Positions 43,375 through 51,588 of a stretch of DNA of 55,283 bases are shown here, piece by piece. The DNA is from Acutalibacter sp. Its GTDB lineage: Bacteria; Bacillota; Clostridia; Oscillospirales; Acutalibacteraceae. Position 1 is the first letter of the stretch; each line of letters begins with the position of its first letter. The position numbers and the translations under genes were made by a program. The stretch spans positions 1-55,283 of the forward strand of contig JAFLRP010000199.1 of assembly GCA_022511515.1 (NCBI GenBank), written 5' to 3'. The notes under the pieces were generated by a model, which saw only the letters and a list, made by a program, of their open reading frames with translations, made no database searches and was not told the DNA's origin.

Positions 43375-44352
43375 ATGAAAAAGCGAAGAAAAAGGGCGGG
43401 AGAAAAGAGCTTTGGCTGGCTGCTGATTGCGGTATTTGCCTGCTTCCTGCTGATTTTGGCGGAAGAGCAGGGCGTGTTTGATCGATACTCGCGCCCGGAA
43501 AGTTCGGACAGCGCACGGCCCTCTGCCGCAGCGGAAACGGAGCCGCCGGAGGAGCTGGAAGTCTATTTTCTGGACGTGGGGCAGGGAGACAGCGAGCTCA
43601 TTCGCATCCCTGACGGGGACGGCGTTTTTTGCGCCCTCATCGACACCGGAGAATACGAATACGCCGACCGTCTGACCGACGCCCTGCGCAGTTTGGGCGT
43701 GGAGCGGATCGACGCCCTCATTTGCAGTCACCCCCACACCGACCATATGGGCTGCATGGCGAGGATCGTCCAGCGGTTTGATATCGGCACAGTGTACATG
43801 CCCAGAATTCCGGACGATCAGGTTCCCACTACTTCCGCCTACGAGGCGCTGTTAAATGCCTTGGAGAAGAAGAAGTTGACCGCCGTGCCCCTGCGCAGCG
43901 GCACGGAAATTTCCTGCCCGGAGGGGGCGGAATTCCATGTGCTGGCCCCCGAAGCCGACGACGTGTGGGAGGGGATGAACAACTATTCCGGCGTGATCCG
44001 GCTCATCTACGGCGATACCTCGTTCCTCTTTACCGGGGACGCGGAAAAGCAGAGCGAATCGAAGATTTTGAAAGGGGAATACTCTGTGGAGGCGGACGTG
44101 CTCAAATGCGGACACCACGGCTCCCGGACCTCCACCTCAGCGAAATTCCTGAAAGCGGTGGACCCCGAGTACGCCGTTATTAGCTGCGGGAAGGACAACT
44201 CCTACGGTCACCCCCATGAGGAGACGTTGGAAAAGCTGAACATGCTGGGGACGAGCATTTACCGGACCGATACGGACAAGACCGTTTTGGCGAGAAGCGA
44301 CGGGATGTGGATCACCTTTACCACGGGTTTGACCCTGATGGAAGAAGAATAA
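43375..44352 (+). CDS. ComEC-like metallo-beta-lactamase-fold protein
   Basis: A 325-residue membrane-anchored hydrolase. A basic start and one membrane segment (SFGWLLIAVFACFLLILA) are followed by a beta-lactamase fold domain with FLDVGQGDSELI, the metal motif SHPHTDHMG, TGDAE, and CGHHGSRTSTS. This is the C-terminal domain type of ComEC competence proteins, which lack the membrane channel here, so DNA uptake is doubtful; a wall nuclease or phosphodiesterase role is possible. Start ATG 43375 (AAGGA upstream); an ATG at 43348 would add nine residues. Confidence 0.85.
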   Translation: MKKRRKRAGEKSFGWLLIAVFACFLLILAEEQGVFDRYSRPESSDSARPSAAAETEPPEELEVYFLDVGQGDSELIRIPDGDGVFCALIDTGEYEYADRLTDALRSLGVERIDALICSHPHTDHMGCMARIVQRFDIGTVYMPRIPDDQVPTTSAYEALLNALEKKKLTAVPLRSGTEISCPEGAEFHVLAPEADDVWEGMNNYSGVIRLIYGDTSFLFTGDAEKQSESKILKGEYSVEADVLKCGHHGSRTSTSAKFLKAVDPEYAVISCGKDNSYGHPHEETLEKLNMLGTSIYRTDTDKTVLARSDGMWITFTTGLTLMEEE

Positions 44353-44373
44353 ATAAGGAGAGAAAAAGAAAAA

Positions 44374-45036
44374 ATGTTGACAGCAAAGAAAAAAGAATTT
44401 ATCGAGTTCATGATGTCCGCCGGGGTGCTCCGGTTCGGAAATTTCGTCACCAAAAGCGGCAGGAACACTCAGTATTTCGTGAATACCGGGAATTACAAAA
44501 CCGGGGCGCAGCTCTCAAAGCTGGGCAGCTATTACGCGGCCCTTGTCAGGGAAGCGGCAGGAGAGGATTTTGAAGCCCTGTTCGGCCCGGCCTATAAGGG
44601 CATTCCGCTGGCCGCCGCTTGTGCCATTGCGCTGTCCGTAGATCACGGTATCGATAAGCCCTTTTTCTTCAACCGCAAGGAAGCGAAGGATCACGGAGAG
44701 GGCGGCGCGACCGTTGGATACCAGCCTCAGGACGGCGACCGGATTCTCATTATCGAGGACGTGATCACGGCGGGAACTGCCGTGCGGGAGACCATGCCCA
44801 TTTTGCAGTCTTGCGCCAAGGTGAGGGTGCCCCATATGTTCATCAGCGTGGACCGTTGCGAGGTGGGGCAGACCCCCAAAAAGACCGCCATCATGGAGGT
44901 GCAGGAGGAATTCGGCATTCAGGTGCATCCCATTGTTACCGTGCGGGATATTCACGAATATCTGATCGACTCCGGCGCTGACAAGGAATTGGTTCGTGCT
45001 ATGGAAGGCTATATGGAGCAGTATTGCGTGCTGTAA
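44374..45036 (+). CDS. pyrE: Orotate phosphoribosyltransferase
   Basis: Joins orotate to PRPP to give orotidine-5'-phosphate in pyrimidine synthesis. The 220-residue cytoplasmic enzyme has the PRPP motif LIIEDVITAGTAVRE, the FFFNRKEAKDHGEGG catalytic loop and GPAYKGIPLA, as in PyrE. RBS AAGGAGAGAAAAAG precedes the ATG, 21 bases after the ComEC-like gene. No other pyr genes are nearby. A strong terminator follows after a 120-base gap. Confidence 0.95.
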   Translation: MLTAKKKEFIEFMMSAGVLRFGNFVTKSGRNTQYFVNTGNYKTGAQLSKLGSYYAALVREAAGEDFEALFGPAYKGIPLAAACAIALSVDHGIDKPFFFNRKEAKDHGEGGATVGYQPQDGDRILIIEDVITAGTAVRETMPILQSCAKVRVPHMFISVDRCEVGQTPKKTAIMEVQEEFGIQVHPIVTVRDIHEYLIDSGADKELVRAMEGYMEQYCVL

Positions 45037-45050
45037 AGTTTTGTAGGGAA

Positions 45051-45149
45051 TTGAGAACCCGTTTGGTAGGATATATCTTCCAGCTTTTTCTTGATGCGGT
45101 TGCCATTATTACAGCATCAGCGGCCTTAGGAAAAAGATTAAAAAAGTAA
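45051..45149 (+). CDS. Possible 32-residue membrane peptide
   Basis: An open frame from TTG 45051 would give a peptide with a hydrophobic helix (YIFQLFLDAVAIITASAALG) and a basic tail KRLKK. It lies between pyrE and the terminator. The start codon and ribosome site are poor (TAGGGAA next to TTG), so it may be chance. Confidence 0.3.
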   Translation: MRTRLVGYIFQLFLDAVAIITASAALGKRLKK

Positions 45150-45161
45150 GAGAAAAAAACC

Positions 45162-45200
45162 AAACCCCCGGCGGGAAATTTTTTCCGCCGGGGGTTTTTT
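45162..45200. terminator. Bidirectional terminator
   Basis: CCCCCGGCGG / CCGCCGGGGG arms with T-runs on both sides, between pyrE and the P-type ATPase, which converge. Confidence 0.85.
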
Positions 45201-45234
45201 GTCCAAATCAATATTTGCCGTGCAATATCCCGCC

Positions 45235-47718
45235 CTATCTTGCGGTATGGCGGGAATGGCCGCCGGATTGCTTTCTTCGGCCTTTCCGCTTGTTTCTGTT
45301 TTTGAAGGGATACAGCGGGCTTTGGGAGTTGGCGATAATGTGATCCACCAGGTGGAGCAGCGCCAGCATCAGGGTGATGGCCAGAATCAGGAGGGGGGCA
45401 AGACCGATCAGCATGGGCAGGGTCACTTCCGTCAGGGAGAAGAAATCTCCTAAGAACAGCAGAGCCGCTAAGAACACGGACAGCAGTCCGCCGAACAGGA
45501 AGCTTCTGAGGCCGTTAAAAGGCGTGCAGACCTTAAACAGCATGATGAACCCGGTCAGGGAGGTGACAATGACCGCCAGCGTGGACATTTCTCCGGCGGA
45601 AAGCCCCAGCGGCCCGCTGAGGGCGCACAGCGTCACAATGTTTGCCGTCATGGTCAAGGCAGCGGGGACGCACATGCGGAAGACATTGAAAATGAATTTC
45701 CCCTGCAGTCGGTCCTTGTTGGGCTCTAAAGCCAAAAGGAACGAGGGCACGCCGATGGTCAGGGAGCTGATCAGCGTCTGCTGAATGGGCTCGAAGGGAT
45801 AGGCGTGATTCAGGAAAATGAACAGCACGCCGATGAGGGCGGAGAAGATGGTCTTGACTAAAAATAAAGAGCTGGAGCGCTGCAGATTGTTGATGGAGCG
45901 CCTGCCCTCCTGCACGACTAAGGGCATGGAGGCGAAATTGGAATCTAACAGCACCAGATTGGACACGGTGCGGGCGGCGTCGCTGCCGGAAGCCATGGCG
46001 ATGGAACAATCCGCTTCTTTCAGCGCCAACACGTCGTTGACGCCGTCCCCGGTCATGGCCACGGTGTGTCCGTCCGCCTTCAGCGCCTTCACAAACGCCA
46101 GTTTCTGCTGGGGAGTGACCCGGCCAAACACGGAGTAGGTGCGCACGGCATTTCGGATATCTTCTTCCGTTTCCAGCGTGGTGGCGTCCACATAGCTATC
46201 CGCGTGTTCCAGACCGGCTTTGCGGGCGATATTGGCCACGGTGACAGCGTTGTCGCCGGAGATCACTTTCAGGTCCACGCCTTGGTCTGCAAAGTACCGC
46301 AGAGTGCGGGCGGCCTCCCGGCGGATTTTATCGCTGATGAGTACCAGTCCCATGGGCTCGATGATCTCGGGCAGGTTTTTCCCGGAAAAGCCCTCTTGGG
46401 AATGAGCCAGCAGCAGCACCCGCTGCCCTTTGGAGGAGTATTCCTCCACCTGCTCTTCAATGGCGCTGAAATCCTCGCCCAGAACGAATTCCCCCGCGCC
46501 CATGACAAAGGTTCCCTTACCGGGGAAGAATGCCCCGCTCCACTTCCGGGCGGAAGAGAAAGGCACAATATCCGTGGCGTGCCAGGGGCTTTCCATAGGG
46601 AACCTGTCCCGTAAGGCCAAAAAGGTGGGATTGTCATCGGAGAGATTGGTGACCAGGGCCGTAAGAGCGTCGGACATTTCCTCCTCGGAAACGCCCTCGA
46701 AGGGCAAGAGGGAATCCACCTGCATGGTGCCCTCGGTGATGGTTCCCGTCTTATCTAAACAGAGGGTGTCCACCCGGGCCAAAGTCTCCACGCAGTACAT
46801 ATCCTGCACCAGTGTCTTCCGGGCGGAAAGTTTGAGCACGCTGACGGCAAAGGCCAAGCTGATGAGGAGCACCAGTCCTTCCGGGATCATGCCCACCACG
46901 GCGGCGGTGGTGCTGACCACGGAATTCTGGAACGTGTCGTGCAGCACAAAGAATTGTTTCCAGAACAGCAGCGCCCCGATGGGAACAATGGCAAAGGCAA
47001 TGATCTTGACGATCAGATCGATGGAATCCATGATCTCCGAGCTCCGCTTTTTGATGTATTTAGCGTCGCCCGCAATGCGGCTGGCGTAGTTATCCGCGCC
47101 CACATGCTCCACCTGGGCAAAGCACGTTCCGCTGACCACAAAGCTGCCGGAGAGAAGTGAATCTCCCTGCCGTTTGAGAATGGGGTCGGATTCGCCGGTG
47201 ATAAGAGATTCATTGACCTCACATTCTCCATCCGCCACCACGGCGTCGGAACAAATTTGATTGCCTGCGGAAAGCAGGATAATGTCGTCTAAAACAATTT
47301 CCTGTACCGGAATGGTTTTCTGCCTGCCGTCCCGCAGCACTCTGGCCTTGGGAGAAGAGATGAGGGACAGCTTGTCGATGGTGTGTTTGGCACGAATGCC
47401 CTGAAACGAACCGATGACGATATTGGAGACGATCACGCCCAGAAACAGTGCGTTTCGGGGAGACCCTACCAGAATCACAGCGGCAGCCAGAGCAAAGTTT
47501 AGGAGATTGAAGAAAGTAAAAATATTTTCCCGAATGATTTGCCCTTCAGTTTTTGTCTTGATGCCGGAATCTTCATTGCACAGTCCCTGCTGGATCCGCG
47601 TCTGCACCTGATGGGCAGAGAGCCCCTCGCCGGGGTCGGGACGGAAACGCTCCACCTGCCGGGTGCGCTCCGTGCGCTGCCGGGTTTCCGGCGTGTTCCG
47701 GTTTCTCCTTTGCGACAA
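45235..47718 (-). CDS. P-type cation-transporting ATPase
   Basis: An 827-residue cation pump with an actuator domain (ESLITGESDPIL), the phosphorylated Asp in DKTGTITEG (around 320), the nucleotide-binding domain and MTGDGVNDVLALKEAD (around 556), plus about ten membrane helices. Helix 4 has the IPEGL motif, close to the P2A calcium pumps; a calcium or manganese substrate is possible. The N-terminal 50 residues are Arg- and Glu-rich, with no metal-binding domain; the C-terminal tail is basic (NRNKRKGRRKQSGGHSRHTAR). GGAGGGA precedes the ATG. Confidence 0.92.
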   Translation of the reverse strand: MSQRRNRNTPETRQRTERTRQVERFRPDPGEGLSAHQVQTRIQQGLCNEDSGIKTKTEGQIIRENIFTFFNLLNFALAAAVILVGSPRNALFLGVIVSNIVIGSFQGIRAKHTIDKLSLISSPKARVLRDGRQKTIPVQEIVLDDIILLSAGNQICSDAVVADGECEVNESLITGESDPILKRQGDSLLSGSFVVSGTCFAQVEHVGADNYASRIAGDAKYIKKRSSEIMDSIDLIVKIIAFAIVPIGALLFWKQFFVLHDTFQNSVVSTTAAVVGMIPEGLVLLISLAFAVSVLKLSARKTLVQDMYCVETLARVDTLCLDKTGTITEGTMQVDSLLPFEGVSEEEMSDALTALVTNLSDDNPTFLALRDRFPMESPWHATDIVPFSSARKWSGAFFPGKGTFVMGAGEFVLGEDFSAIEEQVEEYSSKGQRVLLLAHSQEGFSGKNLPEIIEPMGLVLISDKIRREAARTLRYFADQGVDLKVISGDNAVTVANIARKAGLEHADSYVDATTLETEEDIRNAVRTYSVFGRVTPQQKLAFVKALKADGHTVAMTGDGVNDVLALKEADCSIAMASGSDAARTVSNLVLLDSNFASMPLVVQEGRRSINNLQRSSSLFLVKTIFSALIGVLFIFLNHAYPFEPIQQTLISSLTIGVPSFLLALEPNKDRLQGKFIFNVFRMCVPAALTMTANIVTLCALSGPLGLSAGEMSTLAVIVTSLTGFIMLFKVCTPFNGLRSFLFGGLLSVFLAALLFLGDFFSLTEVTLPMLIGLAPLLILAITLMLALLHLVDHIIANSQSPLYPFKNRNKRKGRRKQSGGHSRHTAR

Positions 47719-47777
47719 GGCAGATCCCTCCTTTTCAGAAATTCTATGAGAAAAATCAAACTTATTTCCTGCATATC

Positions 47778-47806
47778 AGTATATACCAACAAGACCGTTT
47801 TTCCAA
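47778..47806 (-). promoter_or_regulatory. Sigma-A promoter of P-type ATPase
   Basis: Minus strand -35 TTGGAA (47801-47806), 17-base spacer, -10 TATACT (47778-47783). Confidence 0.7.
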
Positions 47807-47893
47807 GTATCTTTTCCTTTCAGTTTGCTTAATTTTTTGCCCCGCTTTTTAGAAAAAATACCGTTTTTTCGCAGAGAATCGCCATTTTTGCCT

Positions 47894-47922
47894 TGACAGT
47901 GGGCATATTTATGAGTATACTG
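47894..47922 (+). promoter_or_regulatory. Strong sigma-A promoter of H1-tailed beta-trefoil gene
   Basis: Consensus -35 TTGACA (47894-47899), 17-base spacer, -10 TATACT (47917-47922). Confidence 0.8.
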
Positions 47923-47973
47923 TTACCAATGCAAAATAGAAAAAGATATTCCGTCAGGAAAGGATGATTTGAG

Positions 47974-48672
47974 ATGGCAGCGAAAAAGACAACAACCGTA
48001 ATGATCGTAAACCGCAGAACAAAGAAGGCTCTGCAGGCTTCCGGACTGGACAACGGGCACGCCGTAGAGCAGGCTGTCCTCACCGGCAGTGACGCTCAGT
48101 TGTGGCGCATTGTAGAGGGAAAGAAGGGCGCGAAGATCGTAAACAAGGCCAGCGGCAAAGTGCTGGACGTCATGGTCGAGGGTACGGAAAACGGCACCCG
48201 GGCACAGATCTGGGACGACGTGAAGGGCGAAAGTCAGTTGTGGCAGGTCGCGAATGTCACCGCCACCTATAAGAAACTGGTGAATGTCCGCTCCGGCAAG
48301 GTGCTGGACATTGCCGATATGAGCGACGAAGAAGGCGCTCCTGCCCAGCTTTGGGACGATGTGGACGGCGTCGGCCAGCAGTGGAAACTGGTCCCGCCTG
48401 AGAAGCCCGCGAAAAAGGCAGCAAAAAAGCCTGCCGCGAAGAAGGCTCCTGCGAAAAAGGCCGCTCCGGCTAAGGAAGCAGCTCCCGCTGAAAAACCTGC
48501 CGCCCCGCAGGAGTCCGCTAAAGCGGTCTCCGGGAAGGCGGAAAAAGCTCCCGCTAAGAAGCCTGCGGCCAAGAAACCTGCCGCCAAGAAAGCCGCTCCC
48601 GCCAAGAAGGCCGCGGCCAAGAAAGCTGCCGCTCCTGTGAAGAAGGAAGAAAAGCCCGCTGAAAAGAAGTAA
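47974..48672 (+). CDS. Ricin-type beta-trefoil protein with histone-H1-like Lys/Ala/Pro tail
   Basis: A 232-residue protein with no signal peptide. Residues about 5-137 hold three beta-trefoil repeats with QxW-type motifs (AQLWRI, AQIWDD, SQLWQV, AQLWDD, QQWKL). Residues 138-232 are a basic tail of repeated KKPAAKKAPAKKAAP units, like the C-terminus of histone H1 and some bacterial nucleoid proteins. The trefoil is usually a sugar-binding fold in secreted lectins; here the protein is apparently cytoplasmic. DNA or RNA binding by the tail is plausible but unproven. Strong promoter, AGGAAAGGA ribosome site and own terminator point to high expression. Confidence 0.8.
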   Translation: MAAKKTTTVMIVNRRTKKALQASGLDNGHAVEQAVLTGSDAQLWRIVEGKKGAKIVNKASGKVLDVMVEGTENGTRAQIWDDVKGESQLWQVANVTATYKKLVNVRSGKVLDIADMSDEEGAPAQLWDDVDGVGQQWKLVPPEKPAKKAAKKPAAKKAPAKKAAPAKEAAPAEKPAAPQESAKAVSGKAEKAPAKKPAAKKPAAKKAAPAKKAAAKKAAAPVKKEEKPAEKK

Positions 48673-48713
48673 GCGGATTTTGCAGAATCTGGAAACGAAT
48701 TATGCAGAAAAAA

Positions 48714-48745
48714 GGGGAAAGCAGAGAAATCTGCTTTCCTTTTTT
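48714..48745 (+). terminator. Terminator of the beta-trefoil gene
   Basis: GGAAAGCAGA / TCTGCTTTCC around GAAA, then six Ts. Confidence 0.8.
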
Positions 48746-48786
48746 GCAAATAATGCAATTTCACAAAACTATTTTGCAAAAATCCC

Positions 48787-48815
48787 TTGACAGCCAAAAT
48801 CCGCTGTGCTATACT
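48787..48815 (+). promoter_or_regulatory. Sigma-A promoter of T-box leader
   Basis: Consensus -35 TTGACA (48787-48792), 17-base spacer, -10 TATACT (48810-48815). Confidence 0.8.
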
Positions 48816-48821
48816 GAGCCA

Positions 48822-49180
48822 CAAATCAGAATACCAATACACCTGTGAGCAGGAGTAGTACCGTTTCAGGTCTGTATCATCAGAGAGCCGCGGAGGGTGG
48901 AATCGCGGCGGTGCAGCGAAGCGGGAATGGACCTGTGAGGGCTGACTGAGGCAGGGGGCGCGGCACGCCGGAATTTTGGCGGGTCCCGCAAAAGCTCTCT
49001 GCGTTAGGAAGGACGGAGGCTGACCGTTACAGCAGCTAGCGTATGAATTGTACGCGATGAGGGGTAGGATTTTTCTTAATGGAACGATCTTACAAATTAG
49101 GTGGCACCGCAGGTGCAAAGGGCAGCTCCCGCTGCCCAAGGCATTTGTCCTAAGGAATTGGGACAAGTGCCTTTTTTTCT
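48822..49180 (+). ncRNA. T-box riboswitch, tryptophan-specific
   Basis: A leader of about 360 bases that reads uncharged tRNA-Trp. Stem I begins near AGAGAGCC, with GGGTGGAA at its top; the specifier loop GGGAATGGACC offers codon TGG (48928-48930). The T-box sequence AGGTGGCACCGC (49099-49110) precedes the antiterminator, and the alternative terminator follows at 49140-49178. When tRNA-Trp is uncharged, it binds and the antiterminator lets trpB2 be transcribed. Confidence 0.9.
49140..49178 (+). terminator. T-box-controlled terminator
   Basis: GGCATTTGTCC / GGGACAAGTGCC arms with seven Ts, 32 bases before trpB2. It competes with the T-box antiterminator. Confidence 0.85.
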
Positions 49181-49209
49181 AACAAATTCGCGGAAAGGAA
49201 CTGACAAAC

Positions 49210-50586
49210 ATGGCAGAACAGAAAATCCCCTACAAAATTTATTTGGACGAAAGCGAAATGCCCACAGCATGGTACAATCTCCGGGCGGATATGAAGAACA
49301 AGCCTGCCCCGCTCCTGAATCCCGGCACCCATCAGCCCATGACCTTTGAGGAGCTGACCCCCGTATTCTGTGACGATCTGGTGCGGCAGGAGCTGGACAA
49401 CGACACTCGGTTTTTTGAGATCCCCGAGGAAATTCGGCAGTTTTACAAAATGTACCGTCCCTCGCCTTTAGTCCGCGCCTATTTTCTGGAAAAGGCGTTG
49501 GATACTCCGGCGAAAATCTACTACAAATTCGAGGGCAACAACACTTCCGGCTCCCACAAGCTGAATTCCGCCATTGCCCAGGCCTATTACGCCAAGAAGC
49601 AGGGACTCGCCGGCGTGACCACCGAGACCGGCGCAGGGCAATGGGGCACTGCCCTTTCCATGGCCTGTTCCTATTTCGATCTGGACTGCAAAGTGTTCAT
49701 GGTGAAAGTCTCCTATGAGCAGAAGCCCTTCCGCCGGGAAGTCATGCGCACTTACGGCGCAGACGTGACGCCGTCCCCCTCGGAAAAGACCCAAATCGGC
49801 AAGAAAATTTTGCAGGACTTCCCCGGCACCACCGGCAGCCTGGGCTGTGCCATTTCAGAAGCGGTGGAGGTCGCCACTTCCACTCCCGGTTACCGCTATG
49901 TGCTGGGCTCAGTGCTCAATCAGGTGCTGCTGCACCAGTCCGTGATTGGATTGGAGACGAAAGCGGCGCTGGACAAGTACGGCATCAAGCCCGATATCAT
50001 CATCGGCTGTGCCGGCGGCGGCTCCAATCTGGGCGGCCTGATCGCTCCCTTTATGGGCGAAAAGATTCAGGGCAAAGCGGATTACCGCTTTATCGCCGTA
50101 GAACCCGCCTCCTGCCCCTCTTTTACCAGAGGAAAATTTGCCTACGATTTCTGCGACACCGGCATGGTGTGTCCGCTGGCGAAAATGTACACCCTGGGCA
50201 GCGGTTTTATCCCCTCCGCCAACCACGCCGGCGGACTGCGGTATCACGGCATGAGTTCCGTTCTGTCTCAGTTGTACGCCGACGGCCTGATGGAAGCTAT
50301 CGCCGTGGAGCAGACCTCCGTGTTTGAAGCAGCGGAGCTGTTCGCCCGAGTGGAGGGCACGCTGCCCGCTCCCGAATCCAGCCATGCCATCCGCGCCGCC
50401 ATCGACGAGGCGCTGAAATGCAAGGAGACCGGGGAAGAGAAGACCATTGTCTTCGGCCTCACCGGCACGGGGTACTTCGACATGACCGCCTATGAGAAGT
50501 ATAACGACGGCCAAATGACCGACACCATTCCCACCGACGAGGAACTCCAAAAGAGCCTTGCCAAGCTGCCGAATGTTAGATGCTAG
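49210..50586 (+). CDS. trpB2: Tryptophan synthase beta chain-like protein (TrpB2)
   Basis: A 458-residue PLP enzyme of the TrpB2 type, which makes tryptophan from indole and serine. PLP-binding Lys117 in GSHKLNS, the Gly-rich phosphate loop CAGGGSNLGG and ETGAGQWG are seen. It has the longer N-terminal arm of TrpB2 and no trpA partner in this window. AAAGGAAC precedes the ATG. A tryptophan T-box controls it. TrpB2 may salvage indole independently of TrpA; this is inference from the family. Confidence 0.93.
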   Translation: MAEQKIPYKIYLDESEMPTAWYNLRADMKNKPAPLLNPGTHQPMTFEELTPVFCDDLVRQELDNDTRFFEIPEEIRQFYKMYRPSPLVRAYFLEKALDTPAKIYYKFEGNNTSGSHKLNSAIAQAYYAKKQGLAGVTTETGAGQWGTALSMACSYFDLDCKVFMVKVSYEQKPFRREVMRTYGADVTPSPSEKTQIGKKILQDFPGTTGSLGCAISEAVEVATSTPGYRYVLGSVLNQVLLHQSVIGLETKAALDKYGIKPDIIIGCAGGGSNLGGLIAPFMGEKIQGKADYRFIAVEPASCPSFTRGKFAYDFCDTGMVCPLAKMYTLGSGFIPSANHAGGLRYHGMSSVLSQLYADGLMEAIAVEQTSVFEAAELFARVEGTLPAPESSHAIRAAIDEALKCKETGEEKTIVFGLTGTGYFDMTAYEKYNDGQMTDTIPTDEELQKSLAKLPNVRC

Positions 50587-50608
50587 ATACTAGATGTTGG
50601 ACAAAAAG

Positions 50609-50633
50609 AAAGGACGGCGCTTGCCGTCCTTTT
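50609..50633. terminator. Bidirectional terminator
   Basis: AAAGGACGGC-GCTT-GCCGTCCTTT hairpin between trpB2 and the convergent glycosyltransferase; T-run on the + side. Confidence 0.75.
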
Positions 50634-51588
50634 ACTTGTGTTTCAAATGTTCCTCAATTCTGTATCTTGGCCGAGCTTTTACTTCGCTGTAAATTTTCCC
50701 GATGTAGCCGCCCACCACGCCGAGACAGAGCATTTGCAAGCCTCCCAAAAGCCAGATGGAGCAGACGATGGCGGTCCAGCCGGACACCGCCCAGCCGGCG
50801 AAGTAGGAAATCAGGGCATAGAGCAGCCCGAACACGCTGAGGACGGAAATCAAAATGCCCAGATTGGAAATGAGCTTTAAGGGTTTCACGCTGAAGCTGG
50901 TGATGCCGTCCAGCGCGAAAGAAATCATCTTTTTCAGGGGGTATTTGGATTCCCCGGCAAAGCGTTCGTGCCGGTCGTAAGTCACGTAGTCGCTGCGGTA
51001 TCCGATGAGGGGAACGATACCCCGGAGGAACAGATTGACCTCTCCGTATTCCGAAAGCCCCTCCAACGCCCGTTTGCTCATCAGGCGGTAATCCGCGTGA
51101 TTGAACACCACGTCCACGCCCAGCAGCTTCATGACTTTGTAAAAGCCCACGGCGGTGGTGCGCTTGAACACGGTGTCCGTGTCCCTCTTGTTTCGCACGC
51201 CGTACACCACGTCGCAGCCGTCCAGATATTTTTGGACGAACTCGTCCAGCACCTCGATGTCGTCCTGCAAATCGGCGTCCAGACTGATGGCGCAGTCACA
51301 GGATTCCATGGCGGTCATCAGCCCGCAGAGCAGGGCGTTCTGGTGCCCCCTGTTGTGGGCGAGCTTTATTCCCTCCACGGCGGAATCATCCCCGTGGAGC
51401 CGGGAAATGATGTCCCAGGTCTTGTCCTTGCTGCCGTCATCCACCAGCAGAATGCGGCTGTCACTGCTTGCCAGCGATTGCTCCTGCATAGCGTGAAGCT
51501 TGTCCGTCAGACGGCGGACCGTTTCAGGAAGGACCTCCTCTTCGTTGTAGCAGGGAATCACGAAATACACGGTGGGCGTCACGGTCAT
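50632..51588 (-). CDS. GtrB/CsbB-like undecaprenyl-phosphate glycosyltransferase
   Basis: A 318-residue membrane glycosyltransferase of GT2. The N-terminal GT-A domain has IPCYNEEEVLP, VDDGSKDKTW, AHNRGHQNALLCGL and SLDADLQDD; two C-terminal membrane helices (about 232-290) follow. Such enzymes make undecaprenyl-P-sugar at the inside of the membrane, for use by a GT-C transferase outside. The YfhO gene is immediately upstream and overlaps by four bases, matching the CsbB-YfhO pair of Bacillus, in which lipoteichoic acid is glycosylated. The sugar is unknown. Confidence 0.9.
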   Translation of the reverse strand: MTVTPTVYFVIPCYNEEEVLPETVRRLTDKLHAMQEQSLASSDSRILLVDDGSKDKTWDIISRLHGDDSAVEGIKLAHNRGHQNALLCGLMTAMESCDCAISLDADLQDDIEVLDEFVQKYLDGCDVVYGVRNKRDTDTVFKRTTAVGFYKVMKLLGVDVVFNHADYRLMSKRALEGLSEYGEVNLFLRGIVPLIGYRSDYVTYDRHERFAGESKYPLKKMISFALDGITSFSVKPLKLISNLGILISVLSVFGLLYALISYFAGWAVSGWTAIVCSIWLLGGLQMLCLGVVGGYIGKIYSEVKARPRYRIEEHLKHK

